Position numbers and translations under genes: made by a program. DNA of 64,000 nucleotides. It comes from Palsa-504 sp963808315 (GTDB taxonomy: Bacteria; Actinomycetota; Actinomycetes; Streptosporangiales; Streptosporangiaceae). Under the pieces are notes generated by a model. The model was not told where the DNA came from. It did not search any database and was given only the letters and a program-made list of their open reading frames with translations. Where the stretch lies: assembly GCA_963808315.1 (NCBI GenBank), contig CAWEFK010000019.1, positions 1 to 64,000 on the forward strand, in the 5' to 3' direction. Positions 16,479 through 26,054 of the stretch are shown one piece after another. Each line of letters begins with the position of its first letter. Within the stretch, counting starts at the first letter, position 1.

Positions 16479-18043
16479 GGTGCCGGCTCGCCCGGCTCGC
16501 CCGGCTCGCCCGGCTCGCACGGTTCGACCTCGTCGACGGCGAAGTAGAGGAAACGACCGTGCGCGACGCGCAGATCCTGGTCGGGATCATCGTCGAGGGT
16601 CACGGCCAGGTACGGGTTGTCGTCGACGTCGAGGAGCACCGCCTGGACCTCGGCGATCCGCCCGATCAGGAACATATCCTGCGCGTCGCTGCGGCGTTTC
16701 CCCGGCTGCAGCCGCACCTTGCTGCCGCGGCCGACCTGATGGCCGCCGATGTTGACCGTGTCGGTATCCGGCGACACGGACGCGTCGGCGCCGGGATCCC
16801 ACCAGGGCACGTCCGAATCGCCGATCCACTCGGGCTCGCCCGCGGCGTTGGTACGCGCGACCATGACCTGACCGTCAGCGTCGGCCGGGTTGCCCGTCCC
16901 GCGCCCAGCCGGGCCGCGAGTCTCGCGCCCAGCCGGAGCCGGGCGCGGCGAGCGGACCGCGCCGTGCAGCTTTACGATGTCGTCGGCGTCCATGGCTTCG
17001 ACCCGGTCGATCAGCGCGGCCGCCCGGGCGTCGGTGGCCCTGGCCTGGAGCTTCTCGTCGTCGGAGAGGGCCAGGGTGCGCAGGGTGAGGATCTCGTCGA
17101 TCTCCAGCCCGTCGTAGAGCTCGCCCGGGCTCTCCGGCGCGACCTCGGGGTGGTCGTACAGGATGATCGGCGAGGACAGCACGATGTCCCGGCCGCCGTC
17201 GGGGTCGGCCAGCACCGGCCAGCCGCCCACGTTCTCGCACTCGGCCACGGCCGACTTCGCCCACTCCGGCGGGTCGATCATCGAGATGAACTCGCCGCCG
17301 TGGGCGGTCATGATGACGTGCGCGGCCACCAGCGCGGTGGGCAGAGCGTCGTCCCGGCGCGGCGGGACGGGATCGGCCGTGGTCCGGTTCTCCACCCGAA
17401 CCTGCAGTCGCACCGCCTGCCACGGCCCCTCGAGCGGGAAAGCCCGCACGGACACCCGGCCGGCCAGCGGTTCCCGCCGGCGTATCGTGTAGCGCGCTCC
17501 TCCGCCGCCCGGCCCCCCGTCGTCCGGCCCCACACCGCCGGGCCGCTCGCCTTCGGCGAGGGGCTCGCGCTCCTGGCCGCCGTCGATCGCGAAGTCGTGG
17601 ACGTAGCCGACGCCGAGCAGTTCGTCCCGGCCGACCGTGAACTCGATCTCGCGTTCCACCGCCTCGTCCCACGTCGGCGCGGCCGCGCCGACCCGGAACG
17701 AGGCGCCCCGGGACGAGGCGGCTTCGGACGAGGCGCCCCCGGACGAGGCGGCTTCGGACGAGGGGGCCTCGGACGCCTCCGCCTCGGACGAGGCGGTGCT
17801 GCGCCGCTGCACCTGCAGAAAGCGGAGGACGATCGCCACGGAGGGCTGGCCGGAGTGCTCCAGGACGACCTCGGCCTGGGTAAAGCTCCGCTCCGAGGGG
17901 TCAGCGGCCGCGTAGCCGGGCCCCATGATCACGCCCCACTGCCAGCGGCTGCGGTTCTTCTGGGCCGAAGCCCGGTAGGGGTACAGGATGTAGCCCTCGT
18001 AGAGCACCGCGTCCGCGATGCGCCGGACGACGTCCAGGCTCAC
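16475..18043 (-). CDS. Hydrogenase-operon accessory protein of 522 residues, function unknown
   Basis: The GTG at 18043 overlaps the previous stop (GTGA) and the end overlaps the protease start (ATGA), so it is tightly coupled. The N-terminus has VLYEGYILYPYRASAQKNRS and WQWGVIMGPGYAAADPSERS, a block seen in hydrogenase-linked hypothetical proteins. The middle has ALVAAHVIMTAHGGEFISMI, and the C-terminus has GSKVRLQPGKRRSDAQDMFL followed by IGRIAEVQAVLLDVDDNPYL. It has no Cys-rich cluster or membrane span. A Ser-Glu-Ala repeat (about residues 85-118) and a Gly/Glu/Pro tail are low-complexity additions. I cannot name a function; a scaffold or assembly role for the H2 complex would fit. Confidence 0.75.
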   Translation of the reverse strand: MSLDVVRRIADAVLYEGYILYPYRASAQKNRSRWQWGVIMGPGYAAADPSERSFTQAEVVLEHSGQPSVAIVLRFLQVQRRSTASSEAEASEAPSSEAASSGGASSEAASSRGASFRVGAAAPTWDEAVEREIEFTVGRDELLGVGYVHDFAIDGGQEREPLAEGERPGGVGPDDGGPGGGGARYTIRRREPLAGRVSVRAFPLEGPWQAVRLQVRVENRTTADPVPPRRDDALPTALVAAHVIMTAHGGEFISMIDPPEWAKSAVAECENVGGWPVLADPDGGRDIVLSSPIILYDHPEVAPESPGELYDGLEIDEILTLRTLALSDDEKLQARATDARAAALIDRVEAMDADDIVKLHGAVRSPRPAPAGRETRGPAGRGTGNPADADGQVMVARTNAAGEPEWIGDSDVPWWDPGADASVSPDTDTVNIGGHQVGRGSKVRLQPGKRRSDAQDMFLIGRIAEVQAVLLDVDDNPYLAVTLDDDPDQDLRVAHGRFLYFAVDEVEPCEPGEPGEPGEPAP

Positions 18044-18714
18044 GGTTGCCTCGCCTCCGGAATCGCAGCCGAGCCATCCTGACCGCTCTGGGCGTCGGCC
18101 AGCAGGGCGGTCAGGGTGGCGTCGAAGGTGGGCAGCGCGTGCTTCGCCTTGTACACCGACAGCGCGTCCAGCGTTTCCCGGCTACAGCGCAGCCACGCGC
18201 TGTTCGGGAAGTGCGCGTCGACGAGTTCGGACCAGACGGTGACCGGCATCCGGTAGGAGGCTTCGGCGCTCCACGGCACGAGCTCGACGGAGTAACCCTG
18301 CTCGGTCGCGATGAAGATGGTGCCGCTGAACAGCATCAGCAGCGGGACCGTGCCGTCGTCCAGGCCCGACAGGTACCGGCCGGAGGCCACTTCCAGGTCG
18401 TAGGTGACCGGGACGGGCAGCTCGATCTCGGTCACCCCGGTGAAGCTGGGGACCATGGCGGTTACCGTGGCCAGCTGGATCGGCTTGACCGTGTCCGCCC
18501 ACCGGGACGGGTCCCCGAACAGGTCGTGCAGCCGTTCCGCCTCGGTCGCGGTGTACCGGCGCCGGTGCGGCTCGATCCGGATCTGGCAGCGCAGCGCGAT
18601 GGCGTGAATGCGCACTCCGGAGCGTTCGGTCACGGTCAGCTGGAAGCCCAGCGTGGGGGTGACGGCGTACCGTTCGGCGGTTGCGCCGGTACAGCCGAAG
18701 ATCAGGTCTGCCAT
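18040..18714 (-). CDS. DUF6084-like hydrogenase-associated protein
   Basis: The 224-residue protein starts MADLIFGCTGATAERYAVTP. It has IHAIALRCQIRIEPHRRRYT, LHDLFGDPSRW and FTGVTEIELPVPVTYDLEVA, then PLLMLFSGTIFIATEQGYSV. I know this pattern as DUF6084 (from memory), a beta-rich family restricted to actinobacterial hydrogenase clusters. It starts one base after the upstream stop and shares GTGA with the next gene. No catalytic residues are obvious. It may bind another accessory protein during assembly. Confidence 0.72.
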   Translation of the reverse strand: MADLIFGCTGATAERYAVTPTLGFQLTVTERSGVRIHAIALRCQIRIEPHRRRYTATEAERLHDLFGDPSRWADTVKPIQLATVTAMVPSFTGVTEIELPVPVTYDLEVASGRYLSGLDDGTVPLLMLFSGTIFIATEQGYSVELVPWSAEASYRMPVTVWSELVDAHFPNSAWLRCSRETLDALSVYKAKHALPTFDATLTALLADAQSGQDGSAAIPEARQP

Positions 18715-18715
18715 C

Positions 18716-19642
18716 TCAGGGTCCCAGCTCCCGGGTTAGCCGGTCCAGCGCGACGGCGCGACGGCGCAGGCCGGCCAGGAACGTCGCCACCGCGGTGCGG
18801 ACCTCGGCGCCGCCGTCGAACCCCGTCCAGTACATCCGGAGCTCGCCGACGAGTGAGTAGCACATGTCGATCGGGATCAGGAAGACCTCGTGGCCGAGGT
18901 CGGTGCGGTTCACCAAGATGGCCTCGACGTCGGGCGACAGCTCGCGCAGCAGTGGGTGGGCCGCGGCGATCCTGTCCCAGGCCTCAAGGTCGAGCTCGCA
19001 CTCGGTCGGGCCGGCCGGGCTCGGGTACCCGGCCACCACCCGGCCGATCGCGGAGTTGTAGAAGAAGAACGCCATCGCGACCGGGATCTGCAGCTCGTTC
19101 CAGTCCTCGGCGCTCAGCGGGTGGACCGGATCGTGGTAGATGCGTTCAGGCACCGCTCGGTACCGGCCGCCTGCCGCCCCCTCATGTGTAAAAAGCAGAT
19201 AACATGCGCGGCAGGCGCAGGCCAGTGACCGTTTCTCGGTGTCCACCAGGTGCCCGTGCCGGTCGATGAGGATCTCCCGGCACAGCTCGCAGTGTTCGAC
19301 CTCCGGGCCGGCCGCGCCGGCGTCGGGGGTCTGGGTGCCGGCCCGCCCCGGCATGCCGTCCAGGGCGGGCAGCCCGGCCAGGATGCCCGCCAGGCCGTCC
19401 CGCTGCTCCCGCTCCCCGGCGCCCGGCGAGGCAGCAACGCCCGCCGGGGCAGCGGCCCCCGGCGAGGCAGCGGCCCCCGCCGAGGCACCAGCCGACGAGG
19501 CACCAACCGACGAGGCACCAACCGACGAGGCACCAGCCGGCGAGCCAGCACCAGCCGGCCGCTTGACGAAGCGGCGAAGACCGGTCACCTTGGGCTCGGA
19601 GGTCGCCGTGCCGGGACCTCCGGCGTCGCCCCAGGTGGTCAC
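18716..19642 (-). CDS. DUF5947-like Cys-rich hydrogenase accessory protein
   Basis: The 308-residue protein has a Cys-rich core: EHCELCREIL and, about 20 residues later, SLACACRACYLLFTHEG. This could bind zinc or an iron-sulfur centre. The C-terminal half (PVAMAFFFYNSAIGRVVAGY, PGPTECELDL-like, MCYSLVGELRMYWTGFDGGA) matches DUF5947 as I remember it, found beside group 1h hydrogenases. Residues 36-75 are an Ala/Ser/Gly/Val repeat (GASSVGASSVGASSAGAS). It overlaps the NifU-like stop by four bases. A role in metal-centre delivery or electron transfer is plausible but not shown. Confidence 0.75.
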   Translation of the reverse strand: MTTWGDAGGPGTATSEPKVTGLRRFVKRPAGAGSPAGASSVGASSVGASSAGASAGAAASPGAAAPAGVAASPGAGEREQRDGLAGILAGLPALDGMPGRAGTQTPDAGAAGPEVEHCELCREILIDRHGHLVDTEKRSLACACRACYLLFTHEGAAGGRYRAVPERIYHDPVHPLSAEDWNELQIPVAMAFFFYNSAIGRVVAGYPSPAGPTECELDLEAWDRIAAAHPLLRELSPDVEAILVNRTDLGHEVFLIPIDMCYSLVGELRMYWTGFDGGAEVRTAVATFLAGLRRRAVALDRLTRELGP

Positions 19643-20208
19643 CGGGCCCCCTGGAGCCCGGCCGGGCGCCGGCCTATCTGCAGCAGCGGCAGTTCGGCGG
19701 GCGCCTCGACCATCTCGATGTCGAGGCCCGCCGTCTCGGGGGCGGCGGCACTGACCGCGTCGGCGACGGCCGCCCGGACCGCATCGGGCGAGGACCCGCA
19801 GCCGTGCCCGCCCGCTTCCATCCGCAGGTGAATCACGCCCTGGTCGTCGATGCCGAGGTAATCCACCCTGCCCGCATGAGAGCCGAACTGCGGTAGCACC
19901 TGGTCGATGGCCCGCTGCACCCGGGCGCCGGGCTCGAGCGGGTGCAGGTCGTGCACCAGCAGCAGGCTCTCCACCAGCGGGTTCGCGATCAGCCGGTCGA
20001 GCAGCCGCGGACCCGCTTCGGCGTCCTCGCCGACGATCCTGACCAGTTCGGCCAGCCCGTCGCCGTAGAGGCCGACCAGGCAGCTCACTAGTTCCTCTGC
20101 GGTCTGCGCCACCTGCGGCCCGGCGGCGGATCGAAGCTCGCCGAGCAGCGCTTCGATCCGCTCACCTACTACCTGCGCGTCATGGCCCGAGGCCATCGAC
20201 CCTCCCAC
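19639..20208 (-). CDS. NifU-like iron-sulfur scaffold protein with altered Cys motif
   Basis: The 189-residue protein has a helical N-terminal part and a C-terminal NifU-type domain: RVDYLGIDDQGVIHLRMEAG, then GHGCGSSPDAVRAAVADAVS. NifU domains carry a CxxC that holds a transient Fe-S cluster. Here only one Cys (GHGCGSS) is present, so the canonical pair is lost. It is 40 bases downstream of hhyL. Homologous genes sit here in other high-affinity hydrogenase operons and are thought to serve Fe-S assembly. ATG starts at 20208 and 20196 are both possible. Confidence 0.82.
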   Translation of the reverse strand: MGGSMASGHDAQVVGERIEALLGELRSAAGPQVAQTAEELVSCLVGLYGDGLAELVRIVGEDAEAGPRLLDRLIANPLVESLLLVHDLHPLEPGARVQRAIDQVLPQFGSHAGRVDYLGIDDQGVIHLRMEAGGHGCGSSPDAVRAAVADAVSAAAPETAGLDIEMVEAPAELPLLQIGRRPAGLQGAR

Positions 20209-20248
20209 TGTGCCACTGGTGACCGCTGTTACGAGGTAGCCCCGGGCG

Positions 20249-22057
20249 TTACATCGCCTGGGGGGTTCCCATCGGGGAGTGCACCGTGTTGAGCGTCTTG
20301 CCGTTGCCCAGGTACATGTGCACGCCGCAGGGCAGGCACGGGTCGAAGCTGCGGACCGCGCGCATGATGTCGATGCCCTTGAAGTTGTCCGGCGGGTTCT
20401 CCTCGAAGATCGGCGTGTTCTGCACCGCGTCCTCGTACGGCCCGGGTGTCCCGTAGGTGTCGCGGACGCTGCCGTTCCACGGGGTCGGCGGGTACGGGTG
20501 GTAGTTCGCGATCTTCCCGTCCCTGATCACCATGTGGTGGGACAGTACGCCGCGGACCGCCTCGGTGAAGCCGACGCTGTTCGCGTCCTGGGGAACGGTG
20601 AACGACTCCCAGGTCTTGGTGCGTCCGGCCCGGATCTCGGCGAGCGCCTGCTCGATGAAGTACACCCCGAGCGCGGCGGAGTAGGCCTGGAAGTAGGTCC
20701 TGGCCCGGTTCCGCTCCAGCGCGTTGGACAGCGGGCGGCCCTGCTTGTCGACCGGGATCTTCCACTCGAAGGTCTTCTCCGGCCGGGACATGGTGCGTGG
20801 CAGGTTGATCTTCACGCTGTGCCCGGTGGCCTGCACGTAGCCGCAGTCGACCAGGCCGGCCAGCGCGGTCGCCCAGAGCCGGGCGATGGGGCCGCCGCCG
20901 GTGTCCAGCGCCAGGTGGTCCTGGCCGTCGAACCAGCGCGGCGACATGGTCCAGCTGTACTTGTCGTCGAAGTCACGCTTGGCCGGCCGCGGGATCGTGT
21001 GCTGGTTCCACGGGTGCCGCCGGTCGACCGGGTTGCCAAGCTCGTCGTGGGTGACGAACATTTCCTTGTCTTCCCAGTCCTCGTAGTACGAGTGACCGAG
21101 CAGGATCCGGATGCCCAGGTTGATGTCGACCAGGCTGTTGGTGACCAGTTTGCCGTCCACGACCACGCCGGGCGTGACGAACATCTTGCGGCCCCAGTCG
21201 GCCATGTTCCGGTAGGTGAAGTCGCAGTACTCCGGGTTGTTCAGGCTGCCCCAGCAGCCGAGCAGGACCCGGCGCCGGCCGACCTCCTCGTAGCCGGGCA
21301 GCGCGTCGTAGAAGAAGTCGAAGAGGTCGTCGTGCATCGGCACGACCCGCTTCATGAACTCCACGTAGCGCATCAGCCGGGTCAGGTAGTCGGTGAACAG
21401 CTGCACCGTCGCGACCGTGCCCACCCCGCCGGGATACAGCGTGGACGGGTGGACGTGGCGGCCCTCCATCAGGCAGAACATCTCCCGGGTGGAGCGGCTG
21501 ACCTGAAGCGCCTCGCGGTAGAACTCGCCTTCCAGCGGGTTCAGCGAGCGCATGATGTCGCCGATGGTCTTGTACCCGTGCTCGCCCGCGTGCGGCGCCT
21601 CGGTGTGGTTGGCCTGCTCAAGCACGCCGGGGTTGGTCTCGGCCACCATCTTCTCGCAGTAGTCGACCCCGACCAGGTTCTCCTGGAAGATGTTGTGGTC
21701 GAACATGTACTCCGCGGCCTCGCCCAGGTTGATGATCCACTCACCGAGGTGCGGCGGGCGGACGCCGTAGGCCATGTTCTGGGCGTAGACGGAACAGGTC
21801 GCGTGGTTGTCACCGCAGATCCCGCAGATCCGGCTGGTGATGAAGTGCGCGTCCCTGGGGTCCTTGCCCTTCATGAAGATGCTGTAGCCGCGGAAGATCG
21901 ACGAGGTGCTGTGGCACTCCGCGACCGTCTTGGCCTTGAAGTCGATCTTGGTGTAGATACCGAGGCTGCCGACGATCCTGGTAATCGGATCCCAGTTCAT
22001 CTCGGTGAGCTGGCTCTGCTCGGTTGCCGTCGAGGTCTCGTTTTCTGTGGTGGTCAT
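20249..22057 (-). CDS. hhyL: Group 1h high-affinity [NiFe] hydrogenase, large subunit
   Basis: The 602-residue protein carries both nickel-iron ligand pairs: SRICGICGDNHATCS (C78, C81) and SFDPCLPCGVH (C574, C577, with H580). The 22 residues after H580 (MYLGNGKTLNTVHSPMGTPQ and AM) are the tail removed by the maturation protease encoded downstream. Length and motifs match the actinobacterial enzymes that oxidise atmospheric H2. The gene starts four bases after the hhyS stop and is on the same transcript. There is no frameshift or missing residue. Electrons go through HhyS to the respiratory chain; the enzyme is membrane-associated in relatives but has no span of its own. Confidence 0.97.
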   Translation of the reverse strand: MTTTENETSTATEQSQLTEMNWDPITRIVGSLGIYTKIDFKAKTVAECHSTSSIFRGYSIFMKGKDPRDAHFITSRICGICGDNHATCSVYAQNMAYGVRPPHLGEWIINLGEAAEYMFDHNIFQENLVGVDYCEKMVAETNPGVLEQANHTEAPHAGEHGYKTIGDIMRSLNPLEGEFYREALQVSRSTREMFCLMEGRHVHPSTLYPGGVGTVATVQLFTDYLTRLMRYVEFMKRVVPMHDDLFDFFYDALPGYEEVGRRRVLLGCWGSLNNPEYCDFTYRNMADWGRKMFVTPGVVVDGKLVTNSLVDINLGIRILLGHSYYEDWEDKEMFVTHDELGNPVDRRHPWNQHTIPRPAKRDFDDKYSWTMSPRWFDGQDHLALDTGGGPIARLWATALAGLVDCGYVQATGHSVKINLPRTMSRPEKTFEWKIPVDKQGRPLSNALERNRARTYFQAYSAALGVYFIEQALAEIRAGRTKTWESFTVPQDANSVGFTEAVRGVLSHHMVIRDGKIANYHPYPPTPWNGSVRDTYGTPGPYEDAVQNTPIFEENPPDNFKGIDIMRAVRSFDPCLPCGVHMYLGNGKTLNTVHSPMGTPQAM

Positions 22058-22061
22058 CGTG

Positions 22062-23105
<1,044 letters not shown>

Positions 23106-23114
23106 AGCGCCCAC

Positions 23115-23600
23115 CCCTTCATTGGGCGGCCGCGTCCGCGGCCACCCGGTTTAAGGTCATGCGTGCGCGGGACGCGGGAGCGCGAGGAAGCGACGCCGGG
23201 CCGCCTGACCTCTCGCCTGCGCCCTGATCACGCCGGTGCAAAGTGCGGCCCTCGCCAGCCTCAGGCCAGCCAATCGCAAGAGGGCCATACGGTATCGCTG
23301 AGGCCCGCGAGTCCATTCTCGCCGCACCGCAGTCCATCGCTGACGGCATACGCCGCCCGGTTGTCCGCTCATGACATGCTCACTGGGCCGGCGACCAATG
23401 GGCCATCACCGGATGCCAACACAGTAGACCTGTCTAAGGCCGATCTCAAGATGCTAAAGACAGAAGCGTCACTTAACGGGACACATATGTCTGCTGTTCG
23501 GGCTCGTCCTAGCGGACATATTCCACGTACTCTCATTGTGATACTCGATGACGGCGCCTCATCGGGCAGTTTCTCGTGATCCGTGAACCGGAGGGCGGCG
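23115..23600. promoter_or_regulatory. Divergent control region of the hydrogenase operon and its neighbour regulator
   Basis: This 486-base region separates hhyS (leftward) from the HTH regulator (rightward). It holds no convincing gene. It contains GGGACACATATGTCTGCTG and AGCGGACATATTCC (about 23,478-23,526), which share GGACA(CA)TAT and partly palindromic ACATATGT. These are candidate operators. I see no clear -35/-10 pair that I would defend. Confidence 0.35.
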
Positions 23601-24185
23601 ATGGAGAAGCCAGGCGACTTGATCAGCGGCAACATCGAGGTCGTGCCCGTCGTCGTCCTGTCGCAGACGTTCCCCGCCCGGCCGTCCTCTATCCCCGATG
23701 TCCGCGACTTCGTCCGCCGCTGCCTGGCCCAGTCACCTCTGTCCGAGGATGACAACCGGGAAGTGGGCGAGACCGTCGCCCACGCGCTGCTCGAGGCCGC
23801 GGGCCCGACCGGCGCGATCAACATCTCGTTCCGCATTTTTCCCGACCACGTCGAGGTTGACGTGCTGCGCTCCGGGGCCCAGGTCGGCACGGCCGCGGGC
23901 CTGGACGCCCTGGCCTCGCTGCTCAAGGCGGACGCCATGGCCATGGGCGAGGCCGCCGCGCGCCGGGGCGGAGCGCCGCCCGGGTACGACGCGTCCGATG
24001 AGACCGCGTTCGCCGACTGGATGGCCGGCGTGCTGCGCCGCGAGGGCATGACGATGGAAGTGGCCGCCCGTCAGCTCGGGGTTTCTGTGAAAACGGTCAG
24101 CCGCTGGGTGGGCGGCACGACCGAGCCGCGACTGCGCGATCTCCGGCGAATCCGGGAACTCTTCGGCGATTTTCCCCTGCCCTGA
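23601..24185 (+). CDS. Regulator with RsbW-like region and XRE helix-turn-helix
   Basis: The ATG at 23601 follows GGAGGGCGGCG and gives 194 residues. Residues about 25-95 (SIPDVRDFVRRCLAQSPLSE, then NREVGETVAHALLEAAGPTG and ISFRIFPDHVEVDVLRSG) resemble the HATPase fold of anti-sigma kinases, but the ATP-lid motifs are not clear. The C-terminus has MTMEVAARQLGVSVKTVSRW followed by VGGTTEPRLRDLRRI, a canonical helix-turn-helix. The gene is divergent from hhyS with a shared 0.5 kb control region, so it is a good candidate to regulate the hydrogenase. That link is inferred from position only. Confidence 0.65.
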   Translation: MEKPGDLISGNIEVVPVVVLSQTFPARPSSIPDVRDFVRRCLAQSPLSEDDNREVGETVAHALLEAAGPTGAINISFRIFPDHVEVDVLRSGAQVGTAAGLDALASLLKADAMAMGEAAARRGGAPPGYDASDETAFADWMAGVLRREGMTMEVAARQLGVSVKTVSRWVGGTTEPRLRDLRRIRELFGDFPLP

Positions 24186-24359
24186 GCCAAACGCTCACAT
24201 TTCGTCGGCGAGGCACCGCCTGCCCGCGGTCCTGAAACCAAAGTTCCTATTGGTGCTCGTGTCACCGCAATTACCAGATCGCCCGGTATCGAGGTATTCA
24301 TTCGGCCTCAGCAAAACCTCCGGTAGACCCCTGCCCGCTTCACGGCCTACGGTGGGCCC

Positions 24360-24944
24360 GTGACTGCACATACAGGTAGCTTCCGGCTCGGGCCGGATAC
24401 GGGCCGCGTCGTCATCAAGACCGGCCGGGCCGGGCTCGCCGCCAAGGCGGGCCACGACCTGACCATCGAGTTCACCCGGTGGTCGGCGCAGGTCGAGATA
24501 CCGGGCGAGGATGCGGGCGGGGGAGGCGGGGTGACGGCCGCCAAGGTCACGGCCGAGCTCGATCTCGGCTCGCTGGAGGTCCGGGAGGGGACGGGCGGGG
24601 CCAAGCCGCTCAACGACTCGGACCGCAGGGACATCAAGAAGACCATGAGCGGGATCCTGGGGGACGGCACGGCCAGCTTCACCTCCTCGCGGATCGTCCG
24701 CGTCGGCGCCAGCGGCGGCGCGATCGAGGGTTCGCTCACCCTCAACGGAAAGACCCAGCCGGTCCGGCTGCAGGTGAACGCACCCGGGGAGAACCGGTAC
24801 CGGGGCAGCGCCACCGTGACGCAGTCCGCCTTCGGGATCAAGCCGTACAGCGGTTTCTTCGGCGCGCTCAAGCTCAAGGACGAGGCCGTGGTGGAATTCG
24901 ACGTCGATCTGGCCAAGGCGCCCAAGGCGGCCACCGAGCCCTAG
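24360..24944 (+). CDS. YceI-family lipid-binding protein
   Basis: The GTG start at 24360 gives 194 residues. The YceI signature is visible as GHDLTIEFTRWSAQVEI near the start, KKTMSGILGDGTASFTSSRI in the middle and GSLTLNGKTQPVRLQV then SAFGIKPYSGFFGALKLKDE at the end. The family forms a beta-barrel that binds isoprenoid lipids. There is no signal peptide, so it is probably cytoplasmic, as in many actinobacterial members. A gap of 175 bases follows the regulator gene, so it is likely transcribed separately. Confidence 0.88.
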   Translation: MTAHTGSFRLGPDTGRVVIKTGRAGLAAKAGHDLTIEFTRWSAQVEIPGEDAGGGGGVTAAKVTAELDLGSLEVREGTGGAKPLNDSDRRDIKKTMSGILGDGTASFTSSRIVRVGASGGAIEGSLTLNGKTQPVRLQVNAPGENRYRGSATVTQSAFGIKPYSGFFGALKLKDEAVVEFDVDLAKAPKAATEP

Positions 24945-25139
24945 GCTGCTGCTGGCCGCCGGGTCCGTCCCCGCCCCTCAATTCTTCCGAACGATCCGTG
25001 GCTCACCTGCCCACCTCCGTTCTGTCTGCCCGGCCCAGCCGCCGCGACGCAAGATCGCTGCCATGGCCGGTAAACCGGTGTGGCAGAATGCTGTCGGCGC
25101 TGGGCCCGCTGACATGGGACGAGAGCCGGCCCATCGGTA

Positions 25140-26054
25140 TTGGAACGGGTGATGAGTGCTGTGGGGGCGGGTGACGAGCAGCCATTTTCTGGCCTGGAAG
25201 AATCCTCGGTCGACGCGACCGTGCTGCGCATGCTGCTCGGCAGCCAGCTGCGGCGCCTTCGCGAGGCCGCCGGCATCACGCCCGAGCAGGCCGGCTACGA
25301 AATCCGCGCGTCCCGGTCCAAGATCAGCCGGCTGGAAAACGGCCGGGTCGGGCTCAAAAGCCGTGACGTGACGGATTTGCTGACCCTGTACAACGTGACC
25401 GACGAGGACCTGCGGTCAAAGTTCCTCGCGCTGGTCAGGCAGTCGAATACGCCGGACTGGTGGACAACGTACAGCGACATCTTGCCCGACTGGTTCGAGG
25501 CCTACCTCGGGTTCGAGGCCGCCGCGGTGACCATCCGCAGCTTCGAGGTTCAGTTCGTGCACGGGCTCTTCCAGACCGAGGACTACGCCCGAGCCGTCAC
25601 CCGCCTCGGGCGCAAGACCGCCCCCGTGGGCGAGATCGAACGCCGGGTCGCCCTGCGTCTCAAGCGCCAGGACCTGCTGAGCAGGCCGAACCCCCCCAGG
25701 ATCTGGTCGGTCATGGATGAGGCCGTGCTGCGCAGGCCGGTCGGCGGTCCGGCCGTGATGCGCGCCCAGTGCCAGCACCTCATCGAGGTAGCGGAGCTTC
25801 CGCACGTGACTCTCCAGGTCATCCCGTTTGCCAGCAGCGGTCACGCCGGCGGGGGCGGGTCGTTCACGGTGCTGCGCTTCGAGGAGCGGGACCTGCCTGA
25901 CCTGGTGTACCTCGAGCAGCTCACCGGCGCCATCTACCTGGACCAGCGCCCGGACGTCGAGCACTACCTGGAGGTCGTGGACGAGCTCAGCAGTGAAGCC
26001 CTTACCCCAGCCGGGACGACGCGCTTCATCGAGCAGGTGGCGCGGGAGACATGA
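25140..26054 (+). CDS. XRE-family regulator with DUF5753 domain
   Basis: The helix-turn-helix is at about residues 28-80 (LRRLREAAGITPEQAGYEIR, ASRSKISRLENGRVGLKSRD). The DUF5753 domain follows (IRSFEVQFVHGLFQTEDYAR, QVIPFASSGHAGGGGSFTVL, DLPDLVYLEQLTGAIYLDQR). Such Scr1/WhiJ-type regulators are abundant in spore-forming actinomycetes. The start is ambiguous between TTG 25140, GTG 25149 and ATG 25152. It overlaps the next gene as ATGA, so the two are one transcriptional unit. No DUF397 partner is adjacent here. Confidence 0.9.
   Translation: MERVMSAVGAGDEQPFSGLEESSVDATVLRMLLGSQLRRLREAAGITPEQAGYEIRASRSKISRLENGRVGLKSRDVTDLLTLYNVTDEDLRSKFLALVRQSNTPDWWTTYSDILPDWFEAYLGFEAAAVTIRSFEVQFVHGLFQTEDYARAVTRLGRKTAPVGEIERRVALRLKRQDLLSRPNPPRIWSVMDEAVLRRPVGGPAVMRAQCQHLIEVAELPHVTLQVIPFASSGHAGGGGSFTVLRFEERDLPDLVYLEQLTGAIYLDQRPDVEHYLEVVDELSSEALTPAGTTRFIEQVARET

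Noticed and set aside
16559..18082. Forward frame of 507 codons opposite the 522-residue accessory gene
   Set aside because: Antisense and low complexity; the reverse-strand gene is coupled to both neighbours by four-base overlaps.
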